Part shown: positions 54,650-63,953 of the stretch, piece by piece
Numbering within the stretch: position 1 is the first letter of the stretch
Layout of the letters: each line of letters begins with the position of its first letter
Assembly (NCBI RefSeq): GCF_001530125.1
Contig: NZ_LDUG01000019.1
Span: 156,415-220,414 of the forward strand
From: Thiobacillus denitrificans
Lineage (GTDB): Bacteria; Pseudomonadota; Gammaproteobacteria; Burkholderiales; Thiobacillaceae
Length of the DNA stretch: 64,000 nucleotides
Direction of reading: 5' to 3'
The notes under the pieces: model-generated
What the model was told of the DNA's origin: nothing
What the model saw: only the letters and a program-made list of their open reading frames with translations
The model's database searches: none
Translations under genes and position numbers: made by a program

Positions 54650-55648
54650 CTAACGAAGCCGGGCCTTCATCGCAGGGGAGACATGGATTTGGCTGGCGCC
54701 ATCCACCGCGAGATAGTGGGCCACGCCCAGGCGGGACGCGTGATTGGCCAACTGTGCGGCGCCATCGATGAACAGCGGTTTCGACAGGGCATCCGAGCGC
54801 GTTCCCGCCTGTTCGCCGGCTACCAGAACCGTCAACGACTGCATGCCGGTTGCCGGAAAGCCGGTGCGCGGATCGATCAAATGGCTGTAGCGGCGTCCAT
54901 CCGCCTCGAAATAGCGCTGGTAGTCCCCCGAAGTGCCGATTGCCTCGCCGTCGCGCAAATCCAGCGTCGCCAGCGTGCCCGGCTGGCGTGGGTGCTGGAT
55001 GCCCACGCGCCACGGGCGCTCACCGTGCGCGCCCAGCGCGATCACGTTGCCGCCGATGTTCACCAGCGCATTGTCGATGGCGTGCGTTTTCAGGATGGCT
55101 ACCGCGTCGTCCAGCGCATGCCCCTTGGCATAGCCGCCCAGATCGAGCTGCACCGCCGGGTTGGCGCTCGTCACCGTGTCGTCCTCGATGACGAGATCAG
55201 CCATGCGGGGCCGCTTGTTGACCCATCCCGTGATCGCAGTGGCATCCGGCACCCGCGCTTGCGGCGCATCGGAGTGGAAGCCCCACAGCGCAATCAGCCC
55301 GCCGATGGCCGGATTGAACAGATCGTTAGACTGGATCGAGAGTGTTTGCGCATCGCGCAGCATCGCCGCGAGTTCGGGGGGGACCGATGCGCGCTCGCCC
55401 TGGGCCAGTGCCGTGTTGAGCCGCGACAGATCGCTTGGTTGCCAGGCGTGCAGGGTGCGGTGCAGTTCGTCGAAGCGCGCCAGAACGGCGGCGGCGGCCT
55501 GCCGGGCCTGCGGCTCCGGCGCGCCGTAGATGCTGACTTCGACCAGGGTGCCGAACACGTAGGCCTGCTGCTGGTGCAGGGGCGGCGGGCTGCAGGCTGC
55601 GAGCATCCACAGCAGCACCAGCCCCAGGCTATATCGCACGGCCTTCAT
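54650..55648 (-). CDS. apbE: FAD:protein FMN transferase (ApbE)
   Basis: 332 residues from ATG 55648. The lipoprotein signal ends in WMLAAC with lipidated Cys19. ApbE motifs include YVFGTLVEVSIYG, LDLGGYAKGHALDDAV and NALVNIGGNVIALG, with a C-terminal AGTRSDALSKPLF (metal-binding Asp region). It attaches FMN to Thr residues of Rnf/Nqr or NosR-type proteins in the periplasm. It sits between gshB and the PTS genes; no substrate gene is visible in the window. Confidence 0.93.
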   Translation of the reverse strand: MKAVRYSLGLVLLWMLAACSPPPLHQQQAYVFGTLVEVSIYGAPEPQARQAAAAVLARFDELHRTLHAWQPSDLSRLNTALAQGERASVPPELAAMLRDAQTLSIQSNDLFNPAIGGLIALWGFHSDAPQARVPDATAITGWVNKRPRMADLVIEDDTVTSANPAVQLDLGGYAKGHALDDAVAILKTHAIDNALVNIGGNVIALGAHGERPWRVGIQHPRQPGTLATLDLRDGEAIGTSGDYQRYFEADGRRYSHLIDPRTGFPATGMQSLTVLVAGEQAGTRSDALSKPLFIDGAAQLANHASRLGVAHYLAVDGASQIHVSPAMKARLR

Positions 55649-55662
55649 GCAGACGTCACGTT

Positions 55663-56616
55663 TCAAGCGCCAGTTGGCGTTGCGCAAACGCGTTCAATCG
55701 CCGCGATGAACTGCGCTGCCACGTCGTGCCCGGTCTGCGCGGTGATTTCCTGAAACCCGGTGGGGCTGGTGACGTTGATTTCGGTGAGGCAGTCGCCGAT
55801 GACGTCGAGTCCGGCGAGGAAGATGCCGTTGGCCTGCGCCCACGGTGCGATGGCCTCGGCGATCTCGTGGTCGCGCGCCGACAGCGGCTGGGCACGCGCG
55901 GTGCCGCCGGCGGCGAGGTTGCCGCGCGTCTCGCCGGCCTGGGGAATGCGCGCCAGCGCCCACGGTATGATTTCGCCGTCGATGAGCAGGATGCGTTTGT
56001 CGCCTTCGCTGATCGCCGGCAGGTAGCGCTGCGCCATGATGGCGCGGCGGCCGCGATGGGTCAGTGTTTCCAGGATGGCGTTGCGATTGGGATCGGGAAG
56101 CAGAAGGCGGAAAATGCCGCTGCCGCCCATTTCGGTGAGCGGCTTGACGATGATGTCGCCATGCTCGGTGAGGAAATTTCCAATCTCCGCCGCGTCGGCG
56201 GCAACCAGGGTGGGCGCGACGAACTGCGGAAAGTTGAGGATCGCGAGCTTCTCGTTGAACTCGCGCAGACAAGTTGGCCGGTTCAGCACGCGTGCGCCGT
56301 TGGCTTCGGCGATGCCGAGCAGGTGGGTGGCGAGCAGGTAGTCGGTGTCCACCGGCGGATCGGTGCGCATCACCACAGCGTTGAAATCCTTCAACGTGCA
56401 GGTGTCGGTGTGGGCAACGTCATACCAGTCGTCGCCGGCGCGCACGTCGAGCGCGGTGCAGGCGGCGCGTGCGAAGCCGTCCCGGATAAACAGGTGGCGT
56501 GCCTCGCAGGCGAACACGGCGTGGCCGCGTGCCATCGCCGCGCGCATCATCGCCACCGAGCTGTCCTTGTAGGGCTTGAGGCTCGCCAGCGGATCGACGA
56601 CGAACAGCAGCTTCAT
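55663..56616 (-). CDS. gshB: Glutathione synthetase
   Basis: 317 residues. The N-terminal MKLLFVVDPLASLKPYKDSS, the RTDPPVDTDYLLATHLL block, the ATP-grasp IIVKPLTEMGGSGIFRL and INVTSPTGFQEI are all standard. It ligates glycine to gamma-glutamylcysteine. It overlaps gshA (ATGA), so both steps are co-expressed. Confidence 0.96.
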   Translation of the reverse strand: MKLLFVVDPLASLKPYKDSSVAMMRAAMARGHAVFACEARHLFIRDGFARAACTALDVRAGDDWYDVAHTDTCTLKDFNAVVMRTDPPVDTDYLLATHLLGIAEANGARVLNRPTCLREFNEKLAILNFPQFVAPTLVAADAAEIGNFLTEHGDIIVKPLTEMGGSGIFRLLLPDPNRNAILETLTHRGRRAIMAQRYLPAISEGDKRILLIDGEIIPWALARIPQAGETRGNLAAGGTARAQPLSARDHEIAEAIAPWAQANGIFLAGLDVIGDCLTEINVTSPTGFQEITAQTGHDVAAQFIAAIERVCATPTGA

Positions 56617-57893
56617 GCCGCTTCGTTCAGGGTTTCGTCGAGCTCGATGCTGGCGGCCAGCATCGCCAGCCGTGCGATCACGCCATAGGCATAGAAGCGG
56701 TTGGGGCTGGCGTCGGGGTTGGCGCTGCGGTCGGGCATCACGCAGGTGTCGTCGAACGCCAGCGGTACGAAGTGCATGCCGGGGCTGTTGAGATTTTCGT
56801 CCGAGCCGCGTCCGGTGTGCACGCGATAGAAACCGCCGACGACGAAGTTGTCGAGCATGTAGACCACCGGCTCGGCGACCGCGCCGTTGATGCTCTCGAA
56901 GGTGTAGACGCCTTCCTGGATCAGCACCTCGCTGAATTCGAGCCCTTCCTTGCCGACCGCCATCTTGTTGCGCTGCTTGCGGTTGAGTTCGCGCACGTCG
57001 TCCGGCGATTTCACCGTCATGATGCCCATGCCGTAGGTGCCGGCGTCGGCCTTGACGATGACGAAGGGTGGCTGGTCAATGCCGTATTCGTCGTATTTGA
57101 CGCGGATTTTGGCCAGCATGTCGCCGACCTTTTCGGCCAGGCAGTCCTCGCCCTGGCGTGCCTGAAAGTCGATCTTGCCGCAGTGGCTGAAGTAGGGGTC
57201 GATCAGCCAGGGGTCGATGCCGATCAGCTGCGCGAATTCGTCGGCGACATGCTGATACGCGGCAAAGTGGTGTGACTTGCGGCGCGTCGCCCAGCCGGCG
57301 TGCAGCGGCGGCATGATGTTCTGCTCGATGCCCTTGAGGATATCCGGCACGCCGGCCGACAGGTCGTTGTTGAGCAGCACCGCGCAGGGGTCGAATCCTT
57401 CCAGCCCGATGCGGTCGCCGTGGCGCACCAGCGGTTCCAGCGTGAGGCGGCCGCCGGCGGGCAGTTCCAGCGTGGTCGGCTGGGTGATCTCGGGAATCAG
57501 GGTGCCGATGCGAACGATCAGCCCGGTCTGGCGCAGGATGTGCGCGAGCACCGCGACGTTCTGCAGATAGAAGGTGTTGCGGGTGTGGCTCTCGGGGATC
57601 AGCAGCAAACGCTGTGCGTAGGGGCAGATTTTTTCCACCGCACCCATCGCCGCGTGAATCGACAGCGACATGAAGGCGGGGTTGAGGTTGTTGAAGCCGC
57701 CGGGGAACAGGTTGGTGTCGACCGGTGCCAGCTTGAAGCCTGCATTGCGGATATCCACCGAGGTGTAAAACGGCGCCGACTGGCCCTTCCATTGCTGGCG
57801 AAACCAGTGCTCGATCATCGGCTGGGCGTCGAGCAGGCGTTTTTCCAACTCCAGCAAGGGGCCGGTGAGTGCGGTGGTGAGGTAAGGGACCAT
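56613..57893 (-). CDS. gshA: Glutamate-cysteine ligase, ferrooxidans/proteobacterial type
   Basis: 426 residues from ATG 57893; a TTG at 57911 would add six. It belongs to the group known from acidithiobacilli and betaproteobacteria (TIGR02049-like), unrelated in length and motifs to E. coli GshA. Segments NTNLFPGGFNNLNP-like DTNLFPGGFNNLNPAF, LLIPESHTRNTFYL and VKADAGTYGMGIMTVKSP (ATP-grasp-like) support this. It makes gamma-glutamylcysteine, the first step to glutathione. It heads the gshA-gshB-apbE-EIIA-ptsH-ptsI block. Confidence 0.92.
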   Translation of the reverse strand: MVPYLTTALTGPLLELEKRLLDAQPMIEHWFRQQWKGQSAPFYTSVDIRNAGFKLAPVDTNLFPGGFNNLNPAFMSLSIHAAMGAVEKICPYAQRLLLIPESHTRNTFYLQNVAVLAHILRQTGLIVRIGTLIPEITQPTTLELPAGGRLTLEPLVRHGDRIGLEGFDPCAVLLNNDLSAGVPDILKGIEQNIMPPLHAGWATRRKSHHFAAYQHVADEFAQLIGIDPWLIDPYFSHCGKIDFQARQGEDCLAEKVGDMLAKIRVKYDEYGIDQPPFVIVKADAGTYGMGIMTVKSPDDVRELNRKQRNKMAVGKEGLEFSEVLIQEGVYTFESINGAVAEPVVYMLDNFVVGGFYRVHTGRGSDENLNSPGMHFVPLAFDDTCVMPDRSANPDASPNRFYAYGVIARLAMLAASIELDETLNEAA

Positions 57894-57938
57894 AGAATAG
57901 GCGGACTCCAATAATGTTTTTATTTTAGGCCAAGCCGG

Positions 57939-58403
57939 ATGTTTGACATCGTTTTATATCAGCCCGAGATTCCGCCCAACACCGGCAACCTCATCCGCCT
58001 GGCGGCCAACACCGGCTGCCGTTTGCATCTGGTCGAGCCGCTTGGATTCGACCTTTCCGACAAGCAGGTGGCGCGCGCGGGGCTGGATTACCATGACATG
58101 GCCTGCGTGCGGGTGCATGCCGACTGGCCGGCCGTGCGGGCGGCGCTACCCGACCGGCGCTGGTTTGCGCTCACCACCAAGGGCAGCGCGCGCTATGCCG
58201 ACATCGCGTTTCAGGCCGACGACGTGCTGCTGTTCGGCCCCGAGTCGCGCGGCTTGCCCGCGGACCTTCTGGCGCAGTTCGACGCGGATCGTCGCCTGCG
58301 CTTGCCGATGCTGCCCGGTTCGCGCAGCATGAATTTATCCAATGCCGTCAGCGTGGTCGTGTTCGAAGCCTGGCGGCAAAACGGTTTTGCAGGAGGGGCG
58401 TGA
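57939..58403 (+). CDS. trmL: tRNA (cytidine/uridine-34-2'-O)-methyltransferase TrmL
   Basis: 154 residues, a minimal SPOUT enzyme. It begins MFDIVLYQPEIPPNTGNLIRLAAN and has LFGPESRGLP and RLPMLPGSRSMNLSNAVSVV, the knot motifs. It methylates the wobble base of tRNA-Leu isoacceptors. It is divergent from gshA; the next gene follows immediately after its stop. Confidence 0.95.
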   Translation: MFDIVLYQPEIPPNTGNLIRLAANTGCRLHLVEPLGFDLSDKQVARAGLDYHDMACVRVHADWPAVRAALPDRRWFALTTKGSARYADIAFQADDVLLFGPESRGLPADLLAQFDADRRLRLPMLPGSRSMNLSNAVSVVVFEAWRQNGFAGGA

Positions 58404-58883
58404 ATGAGCGGACTGGAATGGCTGGAGGCAGCCAGCTACATCGTCACCATCGTCGGACTGCCGCTCGCCATCGGCGTGTATATCTACGACCGCCAGCGCG
58501 ACCGCCAGAGCGACGAGGAGGAAATCTTCCTGCGGCTGTCCGACGAGTATGCCGACTTCATGCGGCTGGTGATCGAAAACGCCGATCTGCATTTGCTGTC
58601 ACCCGTAGTGAAGGGCACGCTCAGCGAAGACCAGTTGGAGCGCAAACACGCGCTGTTTGCCATTCTGGTCAGCCTGTTCGAGCGCGCCTACGTGCTGGTG
58701 TACGAAGAAAACATGGGGCGCCAGCAGGCACGCCTGTGGCAGTCGTGGGAGGACTACATGACCGAATGGTGTCAACGCGAAGATTTCCGCACGGCACTGC
58801 CGGCCCTGTTCCAGGGTGAGGACCCGGGGTTTGTGGCGACGATTCAGCGCATTGCGGAGACGACAGCCGGCAAGCCGGGGTGA
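58404..58883 (+). CDS. Membrane-anchored protein of unknown function
   Basis: 159 residues, starting one base after the trmL stop. One N-terminal membrane helix (about 10-28, YIVTIVGLPLAIGVYIYD) is followed by a charged cytoplasmic domain rich in helices (RQRDRQSDEEEIFLRLSDEY). Trp and Tyr are frequent (WQSWEDYMTEWCQREDF). I do not recognise a family. The topology suggests a membrane-tethered helical domain. It is probably co-transcribed with trmL. Confidence 0.7.
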   Translation: MSGLEWLEAASYIVTIVGLPLAIGVYIYDRQRDRQSDEEEIFLRLSDEYADFMRLVIENADLHLLSPVVKGTLSEDQLERKHALFAILVSLFERAYVLVYEENMGRQQARLWQSWEDYMTEWCQREDFRTALPALFQGEDPGFVATIQRIAETTAGKPG

Positions 58884-58949
58884 ACTGGAGGCGCCGAGGG
58901 CAAATGAGGATTAGAATAAAAACTGTGTGACACCTTTTCAGGCCGTCCA

Positions 58950-59972
58950 ATGTCCGCTGGCATGTCCCCGTCCAAGCAGTCCGAAATTACCCACGATGTA
59001 ATCAGGTCCGTGGTGCATCTAACCGAGCAGCGCGATGAGCTGACGCTTTTGCGCAGCCTGCTGGAGTCCATCCAGGAGATGCTGCCGGGCGTGCCGGCAT
59101 CCTTGATATGCGTGGTGCCAGCCCCGGATCGGGGGGGCTGGATTCTGGACCAGACCTGTTCTTTGCCGGAGCCCATGTTTCCGATCGCGGACTGGCTCAT
59201 GGCCGAGGTTGGCAGTTTGAGTGGCGACGCGCCAACCAGACAGTTCACGCGGGATGGGCTCGGCTACCTCATCAGCAGCCTGGGCATCCAGGATCGCCAG
59301 CGCAAGGCAATCGTGATGAGGCAGCCGGAATGGAACCCGGCTGATCTGCGCATCGCCGAGGGCATGATCAAGATCTACGCCAATTTCGCCAGAGTGCTTT
59401 TCGACAGTGAGCGCGACACCCTGACCGGCCTTTACAACCGCAAGAAGCTTGATCAGAAGCTGAGCGAACTGCTGGCTGGCCGGATGAGCGGCAGCAACCG
59501 CAAGCGCGACAAGGATACGGCCGACTATCTGGCCGTGTTTGATATCGACCATTTCAAACGCATCAATGACAATTTCGGCCACCTGATCGGCGACGAGGCG
59601 CTGCTTATTTTCGCCGGCCTGCTGTGCAACGCCCTGCGCGATGTGGACTGGGTGTTCCGCTACGGCGGCGAGGAATTCGTCGCGCTGATCAAGGGCGTTT
59701 CACCCGGGACCATCGCGTCCATTCTCGAACGCATCCGGGTCAAGGTGCAGGACCATCCCTTCCCCCAGATCGGGCAATTGACGGCGAGCACCGGCTACAC
59801 GGCCATCATCGATCAGCAACTGCCGTCCTATGTGTTCGAGGAGGCGGACAAGGCCCTTTATTACGCCAAGGAACACGGGCGCAATCAGGTCTGTGACTAT
59901 CGCGGTCTGATGTCACGCGGAGAACTTGCGCCGGGAAGGGCGCTTGGCGGCACGGTCGAACTCTTCGACTGA
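58950..59972 (+). CDS. GAF-like/GGDEF diguanylate cyclase
   Basis: 340 residues. The N-terminal half (about 20-160) looks like a degenerate GAF sensor. The GGDEF domain (about 165-320) has DTLTGLYNRKKLDQKL, VFDIDHFKRINDNFGH (metal-binding Asp) and an active-site YGGEEF (GGEEF). No RxxD inhibitory site is evident just before it. It should make c-di-GMP from GTP. No membrane helix is seen, so it is cytoplasmic. A TAGAAT at 58912-58917 might be its -10 element. Confidence 0.9.
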   Translation: MSAGMSPSKQSEITHDVIRSVVHLTEQRDELTLLRSLLESIQEMLPGVPASLICVVPAPDRGGWILDQTCSLPEPMFPIADWLMAEVGSLSGDAPTRQFTRDGLGYLISSLGIQDRQRKAIVMRQPEWNPADLRIAEGMIKIYANFARVLFDSERDTLTGLYNRKKLDQKLSELLAGRMSGSNRKRDKDTADYLAVFDIDHFKRINDNFGHLIGDEALLIFAGLLCNALRDVDWVFRYGGEEFVALIKGVSPGTIASILERIRVKVQDHPFPQIGQLTASTGYTAIIDQQLPSYVFEEADKALYYAKEHGRNQVCDYRGLMSRGELAPGRALGGTVELFD

Positions 59973-60039
59973 AACGGTTTCAGCACCCTGCTCAAGGCTG
60001 AGGTCGTCTCGGCCACCGTATCGGTTGTCCCGATTCCGA

Positions 60040-60690
60040 TTAACGATATTCGCTTGCCAGCGCCTCGTCCACCAGCTTCTTCAGGGGCTCGTAGCCGAAG
60101 CTGGGCAGCGGCTTGCCATTGACAAAAAACTCCGGAGTCTTGTTGATGTTCAGGGTGTTCACGTCCGCCATGTCCTGCGCGATCAGCCTGGCAATTTCCG
60201 GCGCATTCATGTCGTTCTGGAGTTGCGCCAGGTCCAGGCCGAGCCCTTCAAGATGTCGCCAGACCCGTTCCGGCTGCACGGCATGATTCACCACCCAGTC
60301 GTCCTGTGCAGCCAGCAGGGCCTCCAGGGTTTCCCAGTACTTGCCCTGTTTGCCTGCCGCCTCGACCAGCGCCACCACATAGTCTGCGTTCTGGTGGAAC
60401 GGGGCGTAGCGCAACACCAGGCGAATCCGCTCCGGGTGGGCGGCCAGCATCTCCTTGACGAAGGGATAGAAGTGCCGGCAAGTCTCGCACGCCGGATCGA
60501 GGAACTCGACAATCTCCACCCTGGCGTCGGCATGCCCGAGCACGCGCGAGTGCTCGCGCACCAGTGCCGACGTGTTTTCATCGACCCGTTGCCCGGCCTG
60601 TTCGGTTTTTTCTGTGCCGTAGTAAAGCGTGCCACCCACAAAAGCCAGCAGCAGGATCACGGCGGCAGAGATAAACAGCGTTTTTTTCAT
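60040..60690 (-). CDS. DsbA-family thiol oxidoreductase (BdbD-like)
   Basis: 216 residues. One N-terminal membrane helix or signal (about 5-24), then a thioredoxin fold with an unusual active site C68-E-T-C71 in FLDPACETCRHFYPF, and the cis-Pro region NKTPEFFVNGKPL. It resembles DsbA/BdbD proteins that oxidise periplasmic thiols. Its start overlaps dsbB (ATGA), so the pair forms an oxidising unit. The acidic CETC motif differs from CPHC of E. coli DsbA and probably changes the redox potential. Confidence 0.9.
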   Translation of the reverse strand: MKKTLFISAAVILLLAFVGGTLYYGTEKTEQAGQRVDENTSALVREHSRVLGHADARVEIVEFLDPACETCRHFYPFVKEMLAAHPERIRLVLRYAPFHQNADYVVALVEAAGKQGKYWETLEALLAAQDDWVVNHAVQPERVWRHLEGLGLDLAQLQNDMNAPEIARLIAQDMADVNTLNINKTPEFFVNGKPLPSFGYEPLKKLVDEALASEYR

Positions 60691-61130
60691 TTGGATGCCT
60701 TGAAGTGCGTCAGTACCAGCAACGCGATGATGGTGGAAAAAGCCAGGACGGAAAGCAATGGCAGGGTCAGGAAGCCGAACCAGCTGATCAGCTCAACCGA
60801 GCATGGGACGCCCTGGCTGCATGGCGTGGCGCGCTCCGGCACGAGGCCGCTGGCCACCGCCCAATGAAAAATCGCCAGCAGCCAGCCGGCCAGCGCCAGC
60901 GGCAGCGCGTAGCGTACGACTTTGCGGTCGAACGGAAACAGCCCCGCCGCCAGAATCAGCACCAGCGGAAACATGCTGATCCGCTGGTACCAGCACAGGA
61001 CGCAGGGCGTATATCCCATGATCTCGCCGAGAAACAGGGCGCCCAGTGTCGACACGCTGGCAACCAGCCAGGCGATGAAAACGAACATCCAGCCGCGGTC
61101 TTGTGTAATCTGAATATTATTCATCGGCAC
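60687..61130 (-). CDS. dsbB: Disulfide bond formation protein DsbB/BdbC type
   Basis: 147 residues with four membrane helices. Periplasmic cysteine pairs are YTPCVLCWYQR (CxxC) and ERATPCSQGVPCSVE. Electrons pass from the DsbA-like partner to quinone. The length and the loop spacing fit the BdbC-like branch of the family. It is first in the two-gene operon; an in-frame ATG (residue 3) is an alternative start. Confidence 0.93.
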   Translation of the reverse strand: MPMNNIQITQDRGWMFVFIAWLVASVSTLGALFLGEIMGYTPCVLCWYQRISMFPLVLILAAGLFPFDRKVVRYALPLALAGWLLAIFHWAVASGLVPERATPCSQGVPCSVELISWFGFLTLPLLSVLAFSTIIALLVLTHFKASK

Positions 61131-61223
61131 GATGATACGCGTCGCGTCGTTAAAGGCCGCCTGGGCATTCTCGGGACTTCGCTCGCTGAATCGCCAGCCA
61201 CTTGCTTGCCGGCGCCGTGGCCG

Positions 61224-63536
61224 TCATCGTGCCTGGATGAGCGCGGGTGGAGGCGTTTCGCTGGGCGCCGCGGTTCGCGCGGCGCAACTTTCCTCGACCG
61301 AGTCGAGGAAATCCTGCCCCCAGCGATGGACGTCGTTGTGCTGGACGACATCGAACAGCCCGCGCAGACGGGCTTCGGCCTCGACCTGGCTCATCGCCAG
61401 CGCGTAGACGCACTTCTCGACCAGATCGTGCGGGTCGTGCGGGTTCGTGAGCACCGCGCCATGCAGCTCGGCTGCGGCCCCGGCGAATTCGGAGAGCACC
61501 AGCACGCCGCTCCCGTTGGTCAGTCCCTGTACCGCGACGAACTCCTTCGCGACCAGGTTGAGCCCATCGCGCAGCGGGGTAATCCACATCACGTCGGCAG
61601 CCGCGTAATAGGCGACCAGTTCCTCGAACGGGATGGCCCGGAAGAAGAACTGCAACGGGGTCCAGCCGACCCTTGAAAAGCGCCCGTTGATGCGCCCGGC
61701 CGCCTGTTCAATCTGGTTCTGCAGGGTGCGGTAGATCGTCATCTCCTTCGCAGCCGGCACGCACACGTTGATCAGCGAGATCGTGCCCTGCAACTCCGGA
61801 TGGGTCTCGAGCAGCTTTTCGAAAGCCACCAGTTTCTCGAGCGTGCCCTTGGTGTAGTCGAGCCGTTCGACCGACAGGATGATCCGCGTGTCCGCGAACT
61901 GGTTGCGCAGCGCCGCGATCCGCCCGGCCGTCTTCGGGTCGTTGAGCGCCTGGCGCACGCGGTCGACGTCGAGTCCGACCGGATGCGCGCCCAGGCCGAT
62001 GCGCCGGCCATGCACCTCGATCGCGGTGGTCACCTCGTCCAGCCCGACGGCGCAGCCGTAGGTGAGGTAGCGCGGCGCGCAGGCGTGCGTCTCGAGCACC
62101 TTGAGCGGCGCGACGCCACGCGCGACATCGACGAAGTTCTCGACCTGGCGCGGGATATGGAATCCGATGTAGTCACATTGCAACAGGCTGCCGACGATCT
62201 CGCGGCGCCACGGCAGCACATTGAAGACGTCGGCCGAGGGAAAGTAGGTGTGGTGGAAGAAAGCGATCTTCAGATCGGGGCGCAACTCGCGCAGGTAGGC
62301 CGGCACCATCCACAGATTGTAGTCGTGTAGCCAGACCACCGCGCCCTCGGCAGACTCCGCCGCGGTGCGCTCGGCGAAGAGTCGGTTTACCTTAAGGAAT
62401 ACGAGCCAGTCTTCCTCGCGGAAGCGGGCCCGTTCCCAGAAGGTGTGCAGGGTGGGCCAGAAGGCCTCCTTGGAAAAGCGCTTGTAGAAAATGTCGACGT
62501 CGTTCTTCGTGAGTGGAACGCGTGCGGCCACCAGCCTGGGGTATTTCTTGGTGTCGACCTCGGTGTGGGTCACGAAGCTCGCCCCCTTTTTCGGGTCCTT
62601 GATTGCCCACGCGATCCAGGAGCCCTTCTTGCCGTCGCCGAAAAAGCTGAGCAGGGTCGGAATGATGCCGTTGGGCGAGGCCGGGCGGCGGCGTACGAGG
62701 TGGCCGTCCTCGATGGTCTCTTCGTAGGGCAGGCGGTGATAGACCATCACCAGGTCGGACTTGCCCGGTGGTTCCGTCGCGCGCGGCTCGGCGTCGACGC
62801 CCTTGAGCTCGAGGAAGTTGAAATGCTCGAGCGCATCGAGGATGCCGCCGCAGCCGGTGTGGGGCGAATGCAGCACGCGGGCACGCTTGGCGCGGGCGCG
62901 CTTGACGGTGGCCTCGAGCAGGGCGGGTTCGGATTCGCCGACACACACCCCGATGAAGCCATGCTCGTACATCGCCAGATCGTTGAGCGTGTCGCCGGCG
63001 ACGACCACTTCGTCAGGGTCGATGCCCAGATGCTCGACCAGTGCCTTGAGCGTACTGCCCTTGTTCACGCCGAGCGGCAGGATATCCAGGTAGCGCTCGG
63101 CCGAATAGAGCACCTCGCAGCCGAGTCCGGCCGCGACTGTTTCGATGCCGGCAAGTGAATGGCGCACGTCGGCGGTGCTGCAGAAATAGGAGCAGCGCCG
63201 TTGCTGCGGCACATCCTGACGCTCCAGCCGCTCGAATGACGCCATGGCGTCGACGACCGTCCGCTCGCCCGGCCAGCGGGCGTCGATCGCTGCCTGCAGC
63301 GGTTGCACCGGCTGCCGCGTGGCGCCCTCGACGACCGTTCCGCCGACATCGCAGATGATGTAGTCGGGCACCGGAATGGTCGGATCCGAGAGCAGTGGGA
63401 TCACGTTCTCGAGCCCACGTCCAGTGACGAAGGCAAGCTTGATCTCGGGATTGTCGGCGATCAGTTGGTAAAGGCGCAGGCGGGTTTCGGCGTCGCCGGC
63501 GAGAAAGGTGCCGTCCAGATCGGTTGCAAGCAGCAT
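61224..63536 (-). CDS. Glucosylglycerol-phosphate synthase with fused HAD phosphatase domain (GgpPS type)
   Basis: 770 residues. The N-terminal HAD domain (about 1-245, sucrose-phosphatase-like) has MLLATDLDGTFLAGD, NKGSTLKALVEHLG and VVVAGDTLNDLAMYE. The GT20 domain (about 265-750) has WLHDYNLWMVP, AFFHHTYFPSADVFNVLPWR, SVERLDYTKG and TPLRDGLNLVAKE. The FNVLPWR segment is like cyanobacterial GgpS, not OtsA (FNALP). The enzyme would join ADP-glucose to glycerol 3-phosphate and dephosphorylate the product to glucosylglycerol, a compatible solute. The same fusion is described from Stenotrophomonas. Trehalose synthesis is the less likely alternative. Confidence 0.82.
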   Translation of the reverse strand: MLLATDLDGTFLAGDAETRLRLYQLIADNPEIKLAFVTGRGLENVIPLLSDPTIPVPDYIICDVGGTVVEGATRQPVQPLQAAIDARWPGERTVVDAMASFERLERQDVPQQRRCSYFCSTADVRHSLAGIETVAAGLGCEVLYSAERYLDILPLGVNKGSTLKALVEHLGIDPDEVVVAGDTLNDLAMYEHGFIGVCVGESEPALLEATVKRARAKRARVLHSPHTGCGGILDALEHFNFLELKGVDAEPRATEPPGKSDLVMVYHRLPYEETIEDGHLVRRRPASPNGIIPTLLSFFGDGKKGSWIAWAIKDPKKGASFVTHTEVDTKKYPRLVAARVPLTKNDVDIFYKRFSKEAFWPTLHTFWERARFREEDWLVFLKVNRLFAERTAAESAEGAVVWLHDYNLWMVPAYLRELRPDLKIAFFHHTYFPSADVFNVLPWRREIVGSLLQCDYIGFHIPRQVENFVDVARGVAPLKVLETHACAPRYLTYGCAVGLDEVTTAIEVHGRRIGLGAHPVGLDVDRVRQALNDPKTAGRIAALRNQFADTRIILSVERLDYTKGTLEKLVAFEKLLETHPELQGTISLINVCVPAAKEMTIYRTLQNQIEQAAGRINGRFSRVGWTPLQFFFRAIPFEELVAYYAAADVMWITPLRDGLNLVAKEFVAVQGLTNGSGVLVLSEFAGAAAELHGAVLTNPHDPHDLVEKCVYALAMSQVEAEARLRGLFDVVQHNDVHRWGQDFLDSVEESCAARTAAPSETPPPALIQAR

Positions 63537-63925
63537 GTGGTGGGGTTCTCCTGTCGAATGGGAAACTTGCCGACGTGGATGCCGACAGCGAAAGGGGTCA
63601 GGTGCCGTTGCGCGTGCCCGGGAGTCATTATCCGGGCACTGCCGTCGAGGCGTGCGGCATCGGCATGAAGTGGGCCAGCTTCCCGGCGAGGCGTCGCGGC
63701 GGGGCCGGACATAGCGCGAAAAACAAGGCGGTGAGATCGCGCCGCGCCGTACAGCGGCAGCCTAGCGTAGTCCGCAAGGATTGTTCGTGGTGCAGGTGAT
63801 TGATGGGTGTGCAGCGATGGCCGAGGGCGCGACGAACGCGGCACTGGTCTTAAAGACTAACCCGCCCTTGCCGCCGCAGTCAACCCGGAGCATTGTCCAA
63901 TGGGGTTTGAGTCTGAGCGAGGGGT
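63537..63925. other. Apparently non-coding stretch
   Basis: No open frame here looks like a real gene; those present are short and unlike proteins of known type. The stretch contains the promoter region of the GgpPS gene on the minus strand, presumably. A short ATG ORF (63900) is in the direct repeat described next. Confidence 0.5.
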
Positions 63926-63953
63926 GTGAATCCAACGGGGTTTGAGTCTGAGC
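63902..63953 (+). repeat. 17-bp direct repeat near the right edge
   Basis: GGGGTTTGAGTCTGAGC occurs at 63902-63918 and again at 63937-63953, 35 bp apart. It could be a tandem duplication at the start of a gene, or repeated binding sites at the end of an insertion element that continues beyond the window. Confidence 0.7.

Noticed and set aside
61126-61233. 10-bp inverted repeat GGCACGATGA/TCATCGTGCC around the dsbB-GgpPS gap
   Set aside because: The arms are 88 bp apart, short, and partly in coding sequence; likely chance.
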